From NCBI RefSeq assembly GCF_902806685.2, contig NC_048560.1, forward strand, positions 3,884,492-3,948,491: a stretch of DNA of 64,000 bases. The letters run 5' to 3'. The stretch comes from Maniola hyperantus (Eukaryota > Arthropoda > Insecta > Lepidoptera > Nymphalidae). The first letter of the stretch is position 1. Every line of letters begins with the position of its first letter. The notes beneath the pieces are model-generated. The model saw only the letters and a list, made by a program, of their open reading frames with translations. It ran no database searches and was not told the origin of the DNA. Position numbers and translations under genes: made by a program. Shown in pieces: positions 48,995 to 59,474 of this stretch.

Positions 48995-49282
48995 GGCACT
49001 GATTCTGAGCAAAACCTAATTTTAGAGTATTCGCATCCTCTTATTACTAATGTAATATGAAAAGGATAGACGCAGTTTGACAGTTTTTAATTTAATTTTT
49101 AGATGGTAAAACCCGTGATTTTAGCGCACAGTCGCGAGCCTACTGTTTAAATTTGTAGCGTGCACTAAAATTTAGAGTCTTTAAATGTAAAGTTCATGTT
49201 ATGTCCCTTTTTAGCATTGTTAAAAAGAAAAGGATGCAGATACTCTAAATTTAGTTCAGAGAAAAACAACGAAATCGGTGCC
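48995..49282. mobile_element. Foldback MITE, copy 2, AGT duplication
   Basis: GGCACTGATT and AATCGGTGCC ends flanked by AGT on both sides. Colinear with 48351-48622. Confidence 0.8.
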
Positions 49283-49366
49283 AGTATTGTGTCAAATACA
49301 TATTATGTCATCCCTCATTACTGACAACATGCACTGTTTGAAGAACACCCGAAGACTTTTATCTCA

Positions 49367-49674
49367 TCATGATTAACCCATTGCTGGCTCACTACAGAGC
49401 ACGGGTCTCCTCTCAGAGTGAAAAGGGTTTTGGCCATAGTCTACCACGCTGGCCATGTGCGGATTGGTAAACTTCACACACCTTTGAGAACATTATGGAG
49501 AACTCTCAGGCATGCAGGTTTCCTCACGATGTTTTCCTTCACCGTTAAAGCAAGTGATATTTAAATAATTAAAACGCACATAACTCCGAAAAGTTAGAGG
49601 TGCGTGCCCGGGATCGAACCCCCGACCTTCGATTTGAAGGCGGACGTCCTAATCACTACCCTATTACAGTTTCA
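49367..49674 (-). mobile_element. SINE1 with 12-bp target duplication
   Basis: ACTTTTATCTCA at 49355-49366 and 49675-49686. Boxes intact except a CTAATCACTACCC head. Confidence 0.9.
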
Positions 49675-49686
49675 ACTTTTATCTCA

Positions 49687-50129
49687 AGCACTGTGGAATT
49701 ACTTATTATGATTATGATTACACAAACCATATTGCACATTTAAGAAAAAGCTCTGGTTAAACAAACAATGGGCTTTTAAATTATAATCACGATAAACGAG
49801 GCCGTATTTTTATTATTCAGACGACCCTCGTGGCGTCGTGGCCCACTTTAAAAATGGCGCACATTACGTTTTTGTCAAATTAATATGACAGGTGAAAGTC
49901 ATTCAAGTTTATTAATGTGGCATCCGGCGGAAAGTTAAATAAATTAGTTTCGGCCAAATTTGATTACCTAGCTTTTAAAAGCTTTATGAAAAATTGAACT
50001 AGTGAGAATTTTCCCAGTAGTTCAACTCTTAAAAGGATTTAGATGCAGTTGGACTACTGGGACTAAATAGTGTTTTTTTCCTTCTCTAGCAAACCCCCTG
50101 ATAGTCCAAGATTTTGGAGTTTTGGAATT
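49687..50129. other. Unassigned unique-looking stretch
   Basis: No repeat recognised. AAATGGCGCACATTACG and GGCATCCGGCGGAAAG look unlike the local repeats and could be conserved non-coding DNA. That is a guess. Confidence 0.25.
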
Positions 50130-50285
50130 TTGGTTTTTCAAAAATCCCGTGGGTACTTTTTGGATTTCCGGAATAAAAAGTAGCCTAGGACTGAGGCACA
50201 AGCTTTCGTCAAAATCTGTGAAAAGGTACTTAGCAGACAGACCGACCCAGCCACTTTACACACAGATTAGTTCTGATAGTATGGA
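50130..50285 (-). mobile_element. HelD (GACA), degraded
   Basis: AAAAATCCCGTGGGTACTTT, GAATAAAAAGTAGCCTAGGA and TAGCAGACAGACCGACC. Confidence 0.55.
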
Positions 50286-50334
50286 AATTCCCATATTATC
50301 CTACTTTCCCTTTAATTTATTTAATTAAGCCTCA

Positions 50335-50480
50335 TCTGGTGACAGAAGGGCTGGCTCATTTTTTTGCGCGACGGAGCAGCCTGGCTGTCCAGCGCGGAAA
50401 TGCAGCCAGTATTCTTGGCACCATTCCACGTGGGCATGATTTGTATAGTAATTATGTAAGGCTAGCTTTAAGTTTTATTA
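50335..50480 (+). mobile_element. Dispersed repeat J
   Basis: CAGAAGGGCTGGCTCATTTT to GGCTAGCTTTAAGTTTTATT. Confidence 0.55.
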
Positions 50481-50486
50481 TAATAT

Positions 50487-50680
50487 TAGCTGAGCCTGCG
50501 ACTTCATCCGCGTGGATTTAAGTTTTTCAGAATCTTTGGTTTTCCGGGATGAAAAGTAGCCTATGTGTTAATCCAGGGTATAATCTATCTCCATTCCAAA
50601 TTTCATCCAAATCTGTTCAGCCGTTTTTGCGTAATTGAGTATAACAAACATCCAAACATCCATACTCTCAGTTGAAAAAG
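50487..50680 (-). mobile_element. Helitron-like, HelD relative
   Basis: AGCTGAGCCTGCGACTTCAT end, GGGATGAAAAGTAGCCTATG and CAGCCGTTTTTGCGTAATTG. It has a different 5' half (CAAACATCCAAACATCCATA). Confidence 0.65.
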
Positions 50681-50950
50681 CAGCGTCCAAACATCATACC
50701 TACAGAAATCATGTTCTGACAACCTAAAACGCCCGACAAAGGGTTTTGAAAGGTGTTAAAAATTCAAAAATACAACTGACATGGACGGGTATGGTGAACA
50801 TATTTTTAACAAATACCTTTTTGAAATTTGAACAAAAGCTATTTTAGCATCTGCATAATAATAAGAGGAAAATCATGACCAAGTTAGAAAAGTTTATATC
50901 CAAAAAAGGAAAAATTGTAGCTGCATCATCATCATCTCTTCAAATCGTCT
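50681..50950. other. Unassigned spacer
   Basis: Nothing recognised. Confidence 0.4.
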
Positions 50951-51138
50951 TCTAAATATATAAAAGGAAAAGGTGACTGACTGACTGACTGATTGACTGA
51001 CTGACTGACTGACAGATCTATTAACGCACAGCTCAAACTACTGGACGGATCGGGCTGAAATTCGGCATGCAGATAGTATTATAATGTAGGCATCCGCTAA
51101 GAAAGGATTTTTGAAAATTCAACCCCTAGGGGTTCAAT
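50951..51138 (+). mobile_element. HelG, 3' truncated
   Basis: TCTAAATATATAAAAGGAAA, GTCA-type tract on the opposite strand and AAAATTCAACCCCTAGGGGT, then cut. Confidence 0.8.
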
Positions 51139-51574
51139 CTCGGTCGAGCGTAGCATCACCTTAATAAATAACAGTACTTGCAACTTATCTAGGCAATGAG
51201 TTTGAAATTTATGTTCCAAAACTATACCTGACTATAATATTAGTCGGTACACCTACTAGGTACACTACACAATAGAGCCAGCTTCTATAACTAACCGAAT
51301 TCAGCAAGTTCACGTAATTTACGATCAGAATGTATATAAATCCTCATGTAGCACGTTGGTAGAACACTACAATACAACAGATGCTGGGCACTGTGAGTTT
51401 GTTAATGGATTTTTAATGTTTGCAGTGGACTTTAGAAATGAGTTCAGAAATTAAGCTTGAAAATCTTACAATAGGTTGAATAATTTAAACAGACCTTTTT
51501 GTTCCATTTTTAGTCGGGACCTGAACTCGAGTGCGTTTCTAAAGAAAAATTCGGAATATTTTGTTAAAAACATA
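51139..51574. other. Unassigned spacer
   Basis: An acceptor-like TTTTTGTTCCATTTTTAG (ends 51513) has no matching exon chain. Confidence 0.3.
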
Positions 51575-51835
51575 TCAAACTTCAGTCGAGTGCGAGTTAG
51601 ACTCGCACACGAAGTGTTCAGTACCATCGTTTAAGAAATAACACTTTGTGTATTTTTTAAATTTTCATGGCTGCGGCCATTTTAAAATTTTTATGTGTTG
51701 TTATAGCGGCAATAGAAATACATTTATTCTGTCAATACTCTCCCTATTAAGTATGGCTCACAGAGAGACGGACGGATGGACGGATGGACGGACGTACGAT
51801 AGGGTTCCGTTGGCACCCTTCGGGTACCCTGATAA
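51575..51835 (-). mobile_element. MINE-P
   Basis: GAGTGCGAGTTAGACTCGCA, CATGGCTGCGGCCATTTT, GGACGGATGGACGGACG and AGGGTTCCGTTGGCACCCTT. Confidence 0.65.
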
Positions 51836-51909
51836 GTAGCCTTTTACCTACCCCATTGACTGTTTTTACTAGAAACTTTCTAGACGCAGACGTTACTAAT
51901 TATAAATAA

Positions 51910-52147
51910 CTAGCTGATGCCCGCGACTTCATCCGCGTGGAATTATATTTTTTTTTTAAACCGTGGGAACTCTTTGATTTTCCGGGAAAAAACATAGCCT
52001 ATGTCACTTTCCATCCCCTTCCCCATCTATACCCATGCAAAAAATCACGTCGATCCGTTGCACCGTTGCGACGTGATTGAAGGACAAACCAACAAACCAA
52101 TAAACCAACAAACAAATACACTTTCGCATTTATAATAAGTGTATTGA
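51910..52147 (-). mobile_element. HelD (GTTT), full-length
   Basis: CTAGCTGATGCCCGCGACTT to ATAATAAGTGTATTGA (TCAATAC). Confidence 0.9.
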
Positions 52148-52498
52148 TGATTCATACTGATTCTTGTACCTATTACAAGAAATATACGCGTTTTAGATGT
52201 GATGTCTCATGAATCGGCTATTTGATTAAATTTCATTTGAAACAAACTTATTAAGTATACAGAAAGAACCATTTCCCTAACACCACGAAAGTCAGGGATA
52301 AAAGTGGTTTTTATAAAACATTATCCCGGGTCCGGAATGAAAAGGGTCCCGAAACGGTCCTTGAGGAGACGGTTGTCATAGGAATAAATGCGTTTCGTTA
52401 TGGTTTAGTGGTAAACAATGGATATGAATGGTTTTGGATAGGCGTTATTTTGCGCAATTCCATAATATACCTAGGTACAGGAAAATACTAACTTAATT
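52148..52498. other. Unassigned spacer
   Basis: Nothing recognised. Confidence 0.4.
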
Positions 52499-52621
52499 TG
52501 CTACCCTTATTATAAATGCGAAAGTGTGTTTGTTTGTTGGTTTGTTCGTTTCCCTTTAATCACGTCGCAACGGATTGACGTTTTAAAAACCTAATTCCAC
52601 GCGGACGAAGTCGCGGGCTAG
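52499..52621 (+). mobile_element. HelD (GTTT), internally deleted
   Basis: CCTTATTATAAATGCGAAAG to GATTGACG joined directly to TTTTAAAAACCTAATTCC, and CGCGGGCTAG before T. Confidence 0.8.
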
Positions 52622-52697
52622 TACTTAATATAATCTGTGATAGCCTAGTAGTAAAAAATTGTGGTAAATGTAATTCCGCTAATGTCATTTGCTATAC

Positions 52698-53008
52698 TTG
52701 ATATAAGCTGTGATAGCCTAGTGGTTAGGACGTCGGCCTTCTAATCGGAGGTCGGGTATTCGATACCGGGCACGCACCTCTAACTTGTCGAAGTAATGTG
52801 CGTTTTAAGTAATTAGATATCACTTGCTTTAACGGTGAAGGAAAACTTCGTGAGGAAACCACCTGCATGCCTGAGAGTTCTCCGTAATGTTATCAAAGGT
52901 GTGTGAAGTCTACCAATCCGCACATGGCCAGCGTGGTAGACTATGGCCAAACCCTTCTCACTCTGAGAGCAGACCCGTGCTCTGTAGTGAGCCGGTGATG
53001 GGTTGATA
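52698..53008 (+). mobile_element. SINE1 full-length
   Basis: TGATAGCCTAGTGGTTAGGA (A box) and a slightly mutated B box GTATTCGATACC, full body to GTGATGGGTTGAT. A scrap of another SINE1 head lies at 52632-52655. Confidence 0.85.
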
Positions 53009-53060
53009 ATTTTTATGTAGGTAAGTATCCAGATGAAACTATCATCTGCTACATAAAAAT
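53009..53060. repeat. Nested hairpin
   Basis: ATTTTTATGTAG / CTACATAAAAAT outer stem and CAGATGA / TCATCTG inner stem. Confidence 0.8.
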
Positions 53061-53251
53061 GAAGGCAAAACAGAACTCTGAGATAAAAATCTAGCTGGGG
53101 AATTATGGCTAATATAATTGGCACTGAGAAGGCGCCTTCTAAAAAACAAAAAACAAAAAAACATAAACGAAAATAGCTGTGCTCAAAATAAACACAATTT
53201 CCTTTCAATCCAAGTCCGGCCAACCATAATTGGTGTAAATCCCAAGAAAAC

Positions 53252-53580
53252 AAATTTGATAATTGTGCCAATATTTGTTCAGATGCGAAATATTCATGGA
53301 AGATTTTTTCATTGTGGAATTACGTGTTGGAAAATTCGCAGGACAATTAATTTACGGCCCTTTGTTTGGCCGGCCGACAGTAAAAACGATTTTTGAAAGG
53401 GGCCGATTCGGGAGTGATTTATCGGTTTTTGTTCAGCATTACGGCTGACCCATCCCATCAGTTCAGTAAATAATGTTGTAGACAGAGAGATGTAACATAT
53501 TATAACTACTAGAGGTGGTAATGTCTCGGAAAACGGCCTAAATTTGACTGATGAAAAAGCACAGATCACACCCTATAGAC
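53252..53580. repeat. Tandem duplication, copy 1
   Basis: AAATTTGATAATTGTGCCAA, GGCCCTTTGTTTGGCCGGCC, GATTCGGGAGTGATTTATCG and ACACCCTATAGAC. Repeated 363 bp later. Confidence 0.95.
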
Positions 53581-53614
53581 GCCTAACAAGCTTAGGCAGT
53601 TGTTTAGCAAAAAT

Positions 53615-53925
53615 AAATTTGATAATTGTGCCAATATTTGTTCAGATGCGAAATATTCATGGAGGATTTTTTCATTGTGGAAAATTAATTTACAGGACAA
53701 TTAATTTACAGCCCTTTGTTTGGCCGGCCGACAGTAAAAACGATTTTTGAAAGGGGCCGATTCGGGAGTGATTTATCGGTTTTTGTTCAGCATTACGGCT
53801 GACCCATCCCATCAGTTCAGTAAATAATGTTGTAGACAGAGAGATATTACAACTACTAGAGGCGGTAATGTCTTGAAAAACGGCCTAAATTTGATGAAGA
53901 AGCACAGACCACCACCCTATAGACT
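53615..53925. repeat. Tandem duplication, copy 2
   Basis: Colinear with copy 1 apart from small deletions (for example the ACGTGTTGGAAAATTCG stretch is altered). Confidence 0.95.
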
Positions 53926-54309
53926 AGTAGGTAGTAGGTAAGTTTCTGTATGATTGTGTGGTGACGTTTGGTATGAGGTCTGCATCTCCATTTTCTATAA
54001 CCCAATGGTGGTATGGAAGGGAGGAACCGAATTTTGGGTCTTTTGTCTTTTAATCGAGCGTTTAATATTTTAATTATCTGAGACAAAGAAGTCGTTTTCA
54101 CTTTGAGGTTCAGGTCAGACTTATTTTTACTTGACGCCTATTGTAAGTATCCGGTAAGACGTTAGGCCACGATTACACCTGTAAGTTTTTGTCACGTAAG
54201 TAGCTTACGTAATTAATTGACAACAAACTTACTAAGGTAAATCTTCTATATATATAATTCACAGTCCTGACTGACTGACTAACTGACTTATATACCAGTG
54301 TAGGCCGAC
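53926..54309. other. Unassigned spacer
   Basis: A short Helitron-like start (TATATATAATTCACAGTCCT and GACTGACTGAC) near 54245 has no visible end. Confidence 0.35.
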
Positions 54310-54418
54310 TTCAAACCCGCTGGACCGGTGCCGCTGACTTGAAAAAGGTGGCGGAAAGCGGTTGGATGAGAAAGGCGGAAGAATGTGTTTGGTAGCGCGC
54401 TCTTGAAAAGGTCTATGA
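54310..54418 (+). mobile_element. RTE scrap, second subfamily
   Basis: GGATGAGAAAGGCGGAAGAA and TTTGGTAGCGCGCTCTTG read as the RTE C-terminal end. Confidence 0.5.
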
Positions 54419-54545
54419 AAATAGGTAATAAATTACACTTTGTGATAGTCAGTTGTTGCATTTGTAAGATGATGATATAGTGGTGATAATTTTTACCCGA
54501 ACTTAAAACTAAAGCTACGAGGGTTCCAAACGCGCCCAGGTCTGA
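54419..54545 (-). mobile_element. LINE-K 3' part
   Basis: AATAGGTAATAAATTACAC and CGAGGGTTCCAAACGCGCCC. Confidence 0.55.
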
Positions 54546-54777
54546 GAAGAGCCCACAAGAAACTTTTTATACTTTATTAGATTATAAACTTTAATCTATT
54601 CCATCAAGAGAGGTCTTTACTTATGCACAGACCTCTATCTACCCTTAAAAAACTTTTACCCTTAGAATAAATAGGAATACGTACCCAAAGATTCCTATAT
54701 TGTAGTCAAACAGATTTGCACCTAAGTTAGGTGAATTCGTTTTCATATAAAAACCTGGGGTATACCGATATTCATGA

Positions 54778-54965
54778 TCGCTCGGACATCCGCCTTGTAA
54801 TTGAAGGTCGGATTTCAATCCCGGGCACGCACCTCTAACTTTTCGGAGTTATGTGCATTAAATATCACTTGCTTTAACGGTGAAGGAACACATCGTGAGG
54901 AAACCTGCATGCCTGAGAGGAGTTCTCCATAATGTTCTCGAAGGTGTGTGAAGTCCTATCCGCCC
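54778..54965 (+). mobile_element. SINE1, both ends truncated
   Basis: GGACATCCGCCTTGTAATTG to GTTCTCGAAGGTGTGTGAAG. Confidence 0.75.
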
Positions 54966-54977
54966 CTTCCCAACCCT

Positions 54978-54995
54978 CGTGTGTGTGTGTGTGTG
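54978..54995. repeat. (GT)n microsatellite
   Basis: About nine GT units. Confidence 0.9.
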
Positions 54996-55111
54996 AATGG
55001 ATTATTTCAATGTTTCGATATCTTCCGTGTCACTATAAGAAAGTGTCTTAAGCTTATGATATTATGTTGTATTTATCTATATAAACCCTCTTGGCACCCT
55101 ATCTATAATAT

Positions 55112-55190
55112 AAAACTTCTTGGCACCATTCCACGCGGGCATGGTTTGTACAGTAATTAATGAGGCTAGCTAGCTTTAAGTTTTATTAAT
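55112..55190 (+). mobile_element. Dispersed repeat J, 3' part
   Basis: TTCTTGGCACCATTCCACGC to GCTTTAAGTTTTATTAATAC. Confidence 0.5.
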
Positions 55191-55193
55191 ACA

Positions 55194-55372
55194 TCTATAA
55201 TATAAAAATGAATAACTAAATGTGTTGCTCATCGCAAATCTTGAGAACAGCTGAACCGATTTCGCTAGTTCTTTTTCATAATATCCCTTGAAGTACGGGG
55301 ATGGTTATTACGGAGAGAAAAATTTAAAAAGAATCGACTGTTAGGCGGTACGCAGTTCGCCGGGGCAGCTAG
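55194..55372 (+). mobile_element. HelF full-length
   Basis: TCTATAATATAAAAATGAAT to GTTCGCCGGGGCAGCTAG before T, inserted in the tail of repeat J. Confidence 0.85.
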
Positions 55373-55621
55373 TTTTCAATAAATATTTTTTTAACAACGT
55401 TTCTGTATTCGGCCGCAGAAGCAGCATTTTAGCGGCCACAAAGCTCAGTACAGTATAATGTATGCGCATACATTTGTAAGGGATGTCACCCTGCGCGGAG
55501 TCGGGTACTAACACGCGTACTCACATACCAAAAATATTTTTATAATGCCGTAAACAATTGATTTTATTAAACTCTCATCGATGGAGCTTATAGGGCTTTC
55601 TTTTTCTCTTTTTTGCGCATT

Positions 55622-55870
55622 TTTAGGGTTCCGTAACTGAAAGGTGCCAACGGGACCCTATAAATAAGCCTCCACCGTCCGTTCGTCCTTGCGTCAGTCT
55701 GTCAGCAGGCAGTATCTCGTGAACCGTAATAGGTAGAGAGCTGTCACATAATGTGTATTTCTATTGCCGTATCAACCAATAAAGAAATGTTCAAAATGAG
55801 TGCCATAAATATTTTAAAAAAAATCTGTACGATGGTACGATACCCTTCATGTGCGAGTCCGACCTGAACC
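55622..55870 (+). mobile_element. MINE-P
   Basis: TTAGGGTTCCGTAACTGAAA, GTCCGTTCGTCC, CTATTGCCGTATCAACC and TTCATGTGCGAGTCCGAC. Confidence 0.65.
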
Positions 55871-55937
55871 AACTGAAAAACTATTTATTACAAAAGTTGC
55901 CACTACCAGATATCAACCCCAGGGTCTTCCACTAGTT

Positions 55938-56110
55938 TTAAGCGTCAATAGCTCAACTGGTAAAGGAGTGGACTGAAAACCGAAAGGTCGACGGTTCAAA
56001 CCCCGCCCGTTGCACTATTATCGTACCTACTCCTAACACAAGCTTTACGCTTAGTTGGAGAGGAGAGGGGAATATTAATCATTTAACATGGCTAATATTC
56101 TTTTTTTTTG
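55938..56110 (+). mobile_element. SINE3, tRNA-derived
   Basis: AATAGCTCAACTGGTA (A box) and GGTTCAAACCC (B box) with a GAAA anticodon-like loop, resembling tRNA-Phe. The acceptor arms do not pair, and the body continues to a T run, so it is not a functional tRNA. Confidence 0.65.
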
Positions 56111-56551
56111 AGTTTTGTTTTTTCGGCAAACCTCCTGATTTTTATATTTCAATGCCCTTGAGGGTAGTCGTAAGACCACAGCAAATATATTATGTCGTCA
56201 AAAAGCATATTTGAATAGTCCTATGCTCTAAACTATATTTAGAGAACTGCAGTGCTTTCATTTCCCGTATACATATCCCAGTTATATACACAGACTAATG
56301 TGTATCACAGACACGCTGCACATCATATCTCGTAATCGGACAGTCGGAGGGGAGAGCAAACAAAGCCGTCCGGAAATGGAATTTTCAAGTGCACTCTGTT
56401 CTGTATGGTTCTGTAGCTACTCTGTAGTCTAGTGGTATGGTTTACAAGGTGCTTGTCGCTACATTAATAAAGAGGTTCCCCTGAAAGGTAGAGTTGTTAT
56501 TGTGTTTGAAATATTACAGGATTACGGAAAAGTTATGATTTGTTTAAATGT
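56111..56551. other. Unassigned; related to 57405-57535
   Basis: GGAAATGGAATTTTCAAGTG and the CCTGAAAGGTAGAG region have diverged counterparts at 57405-57535. Confidence 0.35.
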
Positions 56552-56563
56552 ATGCTTACCTGC

Positions 56564-57070
56564 GGTTTGGCAGCGTTCAGGAAGCTTCGAGATGTCTTCT
56601 TGTCCAAAATTCCTCAGTGCTTGAAGACCAAAGTCTTCGAACAGTGCGTGTTGCCAGTGATGACATATGGATCCGAGACATGGTCGCTAACTATGGGCCT
56701 CATAAGAAGGCTCAGAGTCACTCAGCGGGCGATGGAGAGAGCTATGTGCGGAGTTTCGCTACGTGATCAAATCAGGAATGAGGAGATCCGTAGGAGAACT
56801 AGAGTAACCGACATAGCTCAACGGGTTGCGAAGCTGAAGTGGCAATGGCCATCAGGACACATAGTTCGTACAACCGATAGACGTTGGGTCCCAAGGTGCT
56901 GGAATGGCGACCTCGCACCGGAAAACGCAGCGTTGGAAGACCCCCCCACTAGGTGGACGGACGACATAAGACGAGTCGCAGGGAGCCGCTGGATCCAGGC
57001 GGCGCAAGACCGTGGCGTGTGGAAGTTCCTACAAGAGACCTATGTCCAGCAGTGGACGTCTATTGGTTGA
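56564..57070 (+). pseudogene. RTE ORF C-terminal part
   Basis: The frame contains KLRDVF, VLPVMTYGSETWSLT, RAMERAMCGVSLRDQIRNEE, RRRTRVTDIAQRVAKLKWQW and WTDDIRRVAGSRWIQAAQDR, ending TYVQQWTSIG. This is the conserved end of RTE-clade ORFs. Residues reading VPRCWNGDLAPENAALE are out of the family frame (expected GPKVLEWRPRT...), caused by one lost and one gained base that cancel. The endonuclease and RT catalytic core are missing. Confidence 0.8.
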
Positions 57071-57084
57071 TGATGATGATGATG
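56564..57084 (+). mobile_element. RTE, 5'-truncated insertion with 12-bp target duplication
   Basis: ATGCTTACCTGC at 56552-56563 and 57085-57096. Ends in (TGATGA)n. Removing it joins CTTACCTGC to AGGGTGATTTGC. Confidence 0.9.
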
Positions 57085-57167
57085 ATGCTTACCTGCAGGG
57101 TGATTTGCTAATTCGGTGTCTAACACTGAATGATAGCCATCAAGGTCGTTTATACGAACTATGTGTG

Positions 57168-57315
57168 CCCTGCCAATTGCCACTTCAGCTTCGCAACCCG
57201 TTGGGCTATGTCGGTTACTCTAGTTCTACTACGGATCTCCTCATTTCTGATTTGATCACGTGGAGAAACTCCAAGCATAGCTTTCTCCATCGCCCGCTGA
57301 GTGACTGTGAGCTAT
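57168..57315 (-). mobile_element. RTE fragment, inverted
   Basis: Complement of the segment at about 56690-56860: TGCCACTTCAGCTTCGCAAC to TTCTCCATCGCCCGCTGAGT. Confidence 0.75.
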
Positions 57316-57676
57316 GAATTAGGACTAAAATATTACTATCATCAGTTTAATACAGCATAATATAATACAACCGCACAATACCGAGTGAGAGATGAACAAA
57401 GGCGCTAGGAAGTGAAATTTTCAAGCGCAAACTGCACGTTTTCTGGTTTTAGTATCATTTTCAAGTGCTTTAGACAGTGTGATATTGTTATGTTTATTTT
57501 GTAGGGGTTGTTTCTGTAAAGGTAGGTGTTCCTTGATGCATATTATATGAACGCAACATATTAATATGCTACATTATAAACACATCAAGCTACATACGCT
57601 GAAAGCAGCTTTAGTAATAGGTGCATTATCGTTGGTGCGTTTGTACTCAATATGTCATTTCGACACATATATTTCA
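57316..57676. other. Unassigned spacer
   Basis: Only the weak similarity to 56335-56500. Confidence 0.35.
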
Positions 57677-57891
57677 CTAGCTTATGCTCGCGACCTCGTT
57701 CCGCGTGGACTACACAAATTTCAAACCGCTATTTCACCCTCTTAGGGGTTGAATTTTCAAAAATCCTTTCTTATCGGATGCCTACGTCATAATAGCTATC
57801 AAATTTCAGCCCGATCCGTCCTGTAGTTTGCCCTGTGCGTTGAAAGATCAGTCAGTCAGTCAATCCTTTTTTATATTTAGATATTCACGTA
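57677..57891 (-). mobile_element. HelG full-length
   Basis: CTAGCTTATGCTCGCGACCT to TTTTATATTTAGA with a shortened GTCA tract. Confidence 0.85.
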
Positions 57892-58261
57892 AAATATTTC
57901 AATAGTATTTGATTTCAGCATTTGTAACTTTCACGAATAATTTTGGCCCAAATTGACAACCGTTTGGATCAAAACATTACTACCTAAATACATATTATAG
58001 CGAGAGATTTTTGAGTCGGATTACATTTTAAATTTAATTTTTTTCTTGCTTTTTAAACTTTAAGTATCTACTTAACTAAATAGACTCAAAAATATCACTA
58101 GAGCCAATCACAACCCTAATAATATAATATAAAGGATTTTCGTAGAATTTATACCCGAAATAATAATACTAAATGAATATACATTTTAATACCAAACTAA
58201 AACGTAGATATAATACAGCCAACAAAGTAGGCGTTATGAATTATTTATATTATGTCCTACA
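57892..58261. other. Unassigned AT-rich; weak foldback
   Basis: GATTTTTGAGTC (58008) and GACTCAAAAATATC (58083) form an inverted pair. Confidence 0.4.
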
Positions 58262-58320
58262 AGCTAATCCGCCCTGGGTTCACTCGGGTGGAATTTCTGA
58301 AAACCCTTTCTATTTTTTAT
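58262..58320 (-). mobile_element. HelX scrap
   Basis: AGCTAATCCGCCCTGGGTTC and ACTCGGGTGGAATTTCTGAA. Confidence 0.4.
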
Positions 58321-58329
58321 TCCATTATA

Positions 58330-58480
58330 ATTAACCCTTGACTGCGATCTCACCTGATGGTAAGTGATAAACCAGTCTAAGATGGTAGCAGGCTAGGTTG
58401 AATAGGTGTAAAGATTTTTACTACACCCATACTTCTTCGGCATAGTACCGGAACGCTAAATCGCTTGACGGAATGGCTTA
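58330..58480 (-). mobile_element. SINE2 tail
   Basis: CCCTTGACTGCGATCTCACC to AGTACCGGAACGCTAAATCG. Confidence 0.65.
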
Positions 58481-58494
58481 AAATACTCATTAAT

Positions 58495-58760
58495 TAATGG
58501 GACGGGGGTTTGTGCGCCTCGGACGTGCGGTGGGGGTCAGTGGGTCCGCGGTGGAGGGTCCGCCTCGGCGGAAGTCGCTGGCTGGGTCGCGGTTGATTGC
58601 TTCGGTGTTCCCGTGACCCAGTCGCCAGGCGACGCGCTGGGTTTTAGTGGGTATACTCTTAGTCGGCGAGCCCACATACCTTCCCTCCAGTTAGCTGGGT
58701 GGCTTGCTAGCTGGCTGGCTTCCAGGATGGGGATGCGTCCATGTTTCAGCGATAAAAAAA
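58495..58760 (+). mobile_element. LINE-W 3' region
   Basis: GACGCGCTGGGTTTTAGTGG and GCGAGCCCACATACCTTCCC are shared with 18790. GC-rich, ending in an A run. Confidence 0.5.
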
Positions 58761-58794
58761 GCAGTTATATACAGTTACACCCCTTTTTTTATTT

Positions 58795-58975
58795 TTTTAT
58801 TTTTATTCAGATACAAGTTAGCCCTTGACTGCAATCTCACCTGGTGGTAAGTGATGATGCAGTCTAAGATGATAGCGGGCTAACCTGGAAGGGGTATGGC
58901 AGTTTTTATTAAACCCATACCCCTTTGGTTTGCACACGGCATCGTACCGGAACGCTAAATCGCTTGTTTCTTATT
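58795..58975 (-). mobile_element. SINE2 tail and body
   Basis: TTTATTCAGATACAAGTTAG to CATCGTACCGGAACGCTAAA. Confidence 0.7.
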
Positions 58976-59293
58976 TTTTCTTATTTAAAAATAAACAAAC
59001 AAACAGACACACTTTCAGATAAATAATTATTTTATCACTATAAATATCAAAATAGAGTAGATTGAGAGAGTTCTGTTATGGTAATTCGTTGGGCCTTCTG
59101 GCGATAATTCCATTTTGCGAATTGTACCTACCAGGTCCCCTAGATAACGTACGGAGTAATGGTAGGTAGGGGGTAGAAAGGGGAGGGGGGGGGAGGGGAT
59201 TAAAGCAATGCCGTGTTGTTTACTTTTATTACGCCACGGAAATTTCGAGTGCTAACACGATGTCCGAAAATTTGAATACGGTATATCTCATGT
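58976..59293. other. Spacer with HelD 5' scrap and G run
   Basis: CAAACAAACAGACACACTTT (about 58995) is a HelD start. A G-rich run lies near 59180-59200. Confidence 0.4.
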
Positions 59294-59472
59294 AAGCTGT
59301 GATAGCCTAGTGGTTAGGACGTCCGCCTTCTAATCGGAGGTCGGGGGTTCGATCCCGGGCACCTCTAACTTTTCGGAGTAATGTGCGTTTTATGTACCTA
59401 CCCAATTAAATATCACGTGCTTTAACGGTGAAGGAAAACATGGTGTCTGGTGAGGAAACCTGCATGCCTGAG
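59294..59472 (+). mobile_element. SINE1, 3' truncated
   Basis: GATAGCCTAGTGGTTAGGAC and GGGGTTCGATCCCGGGC, both boxes perfect. Stops at CATGCCTGAGA next to HelD. Confidence 0.85.
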
Positions 59473-59474
59473 AA

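Noticed and set aside
51514..51567. Terminal exon SGPELECVSKEKFGIFC
   Set aside because: A single acceptor with a short frame. No upstream donor of matching phase.
52813..53271. 152-codon minus frame
   Set aside because: Its C-terminal half is antisense SINE1, and the rest covers a hairpin and spacer.
55938..56012. A tRNA-Phe gene
   Set aside because: A and B boxes are good, but the acceptor stem does not pair and the sequence continues into a SINE body.
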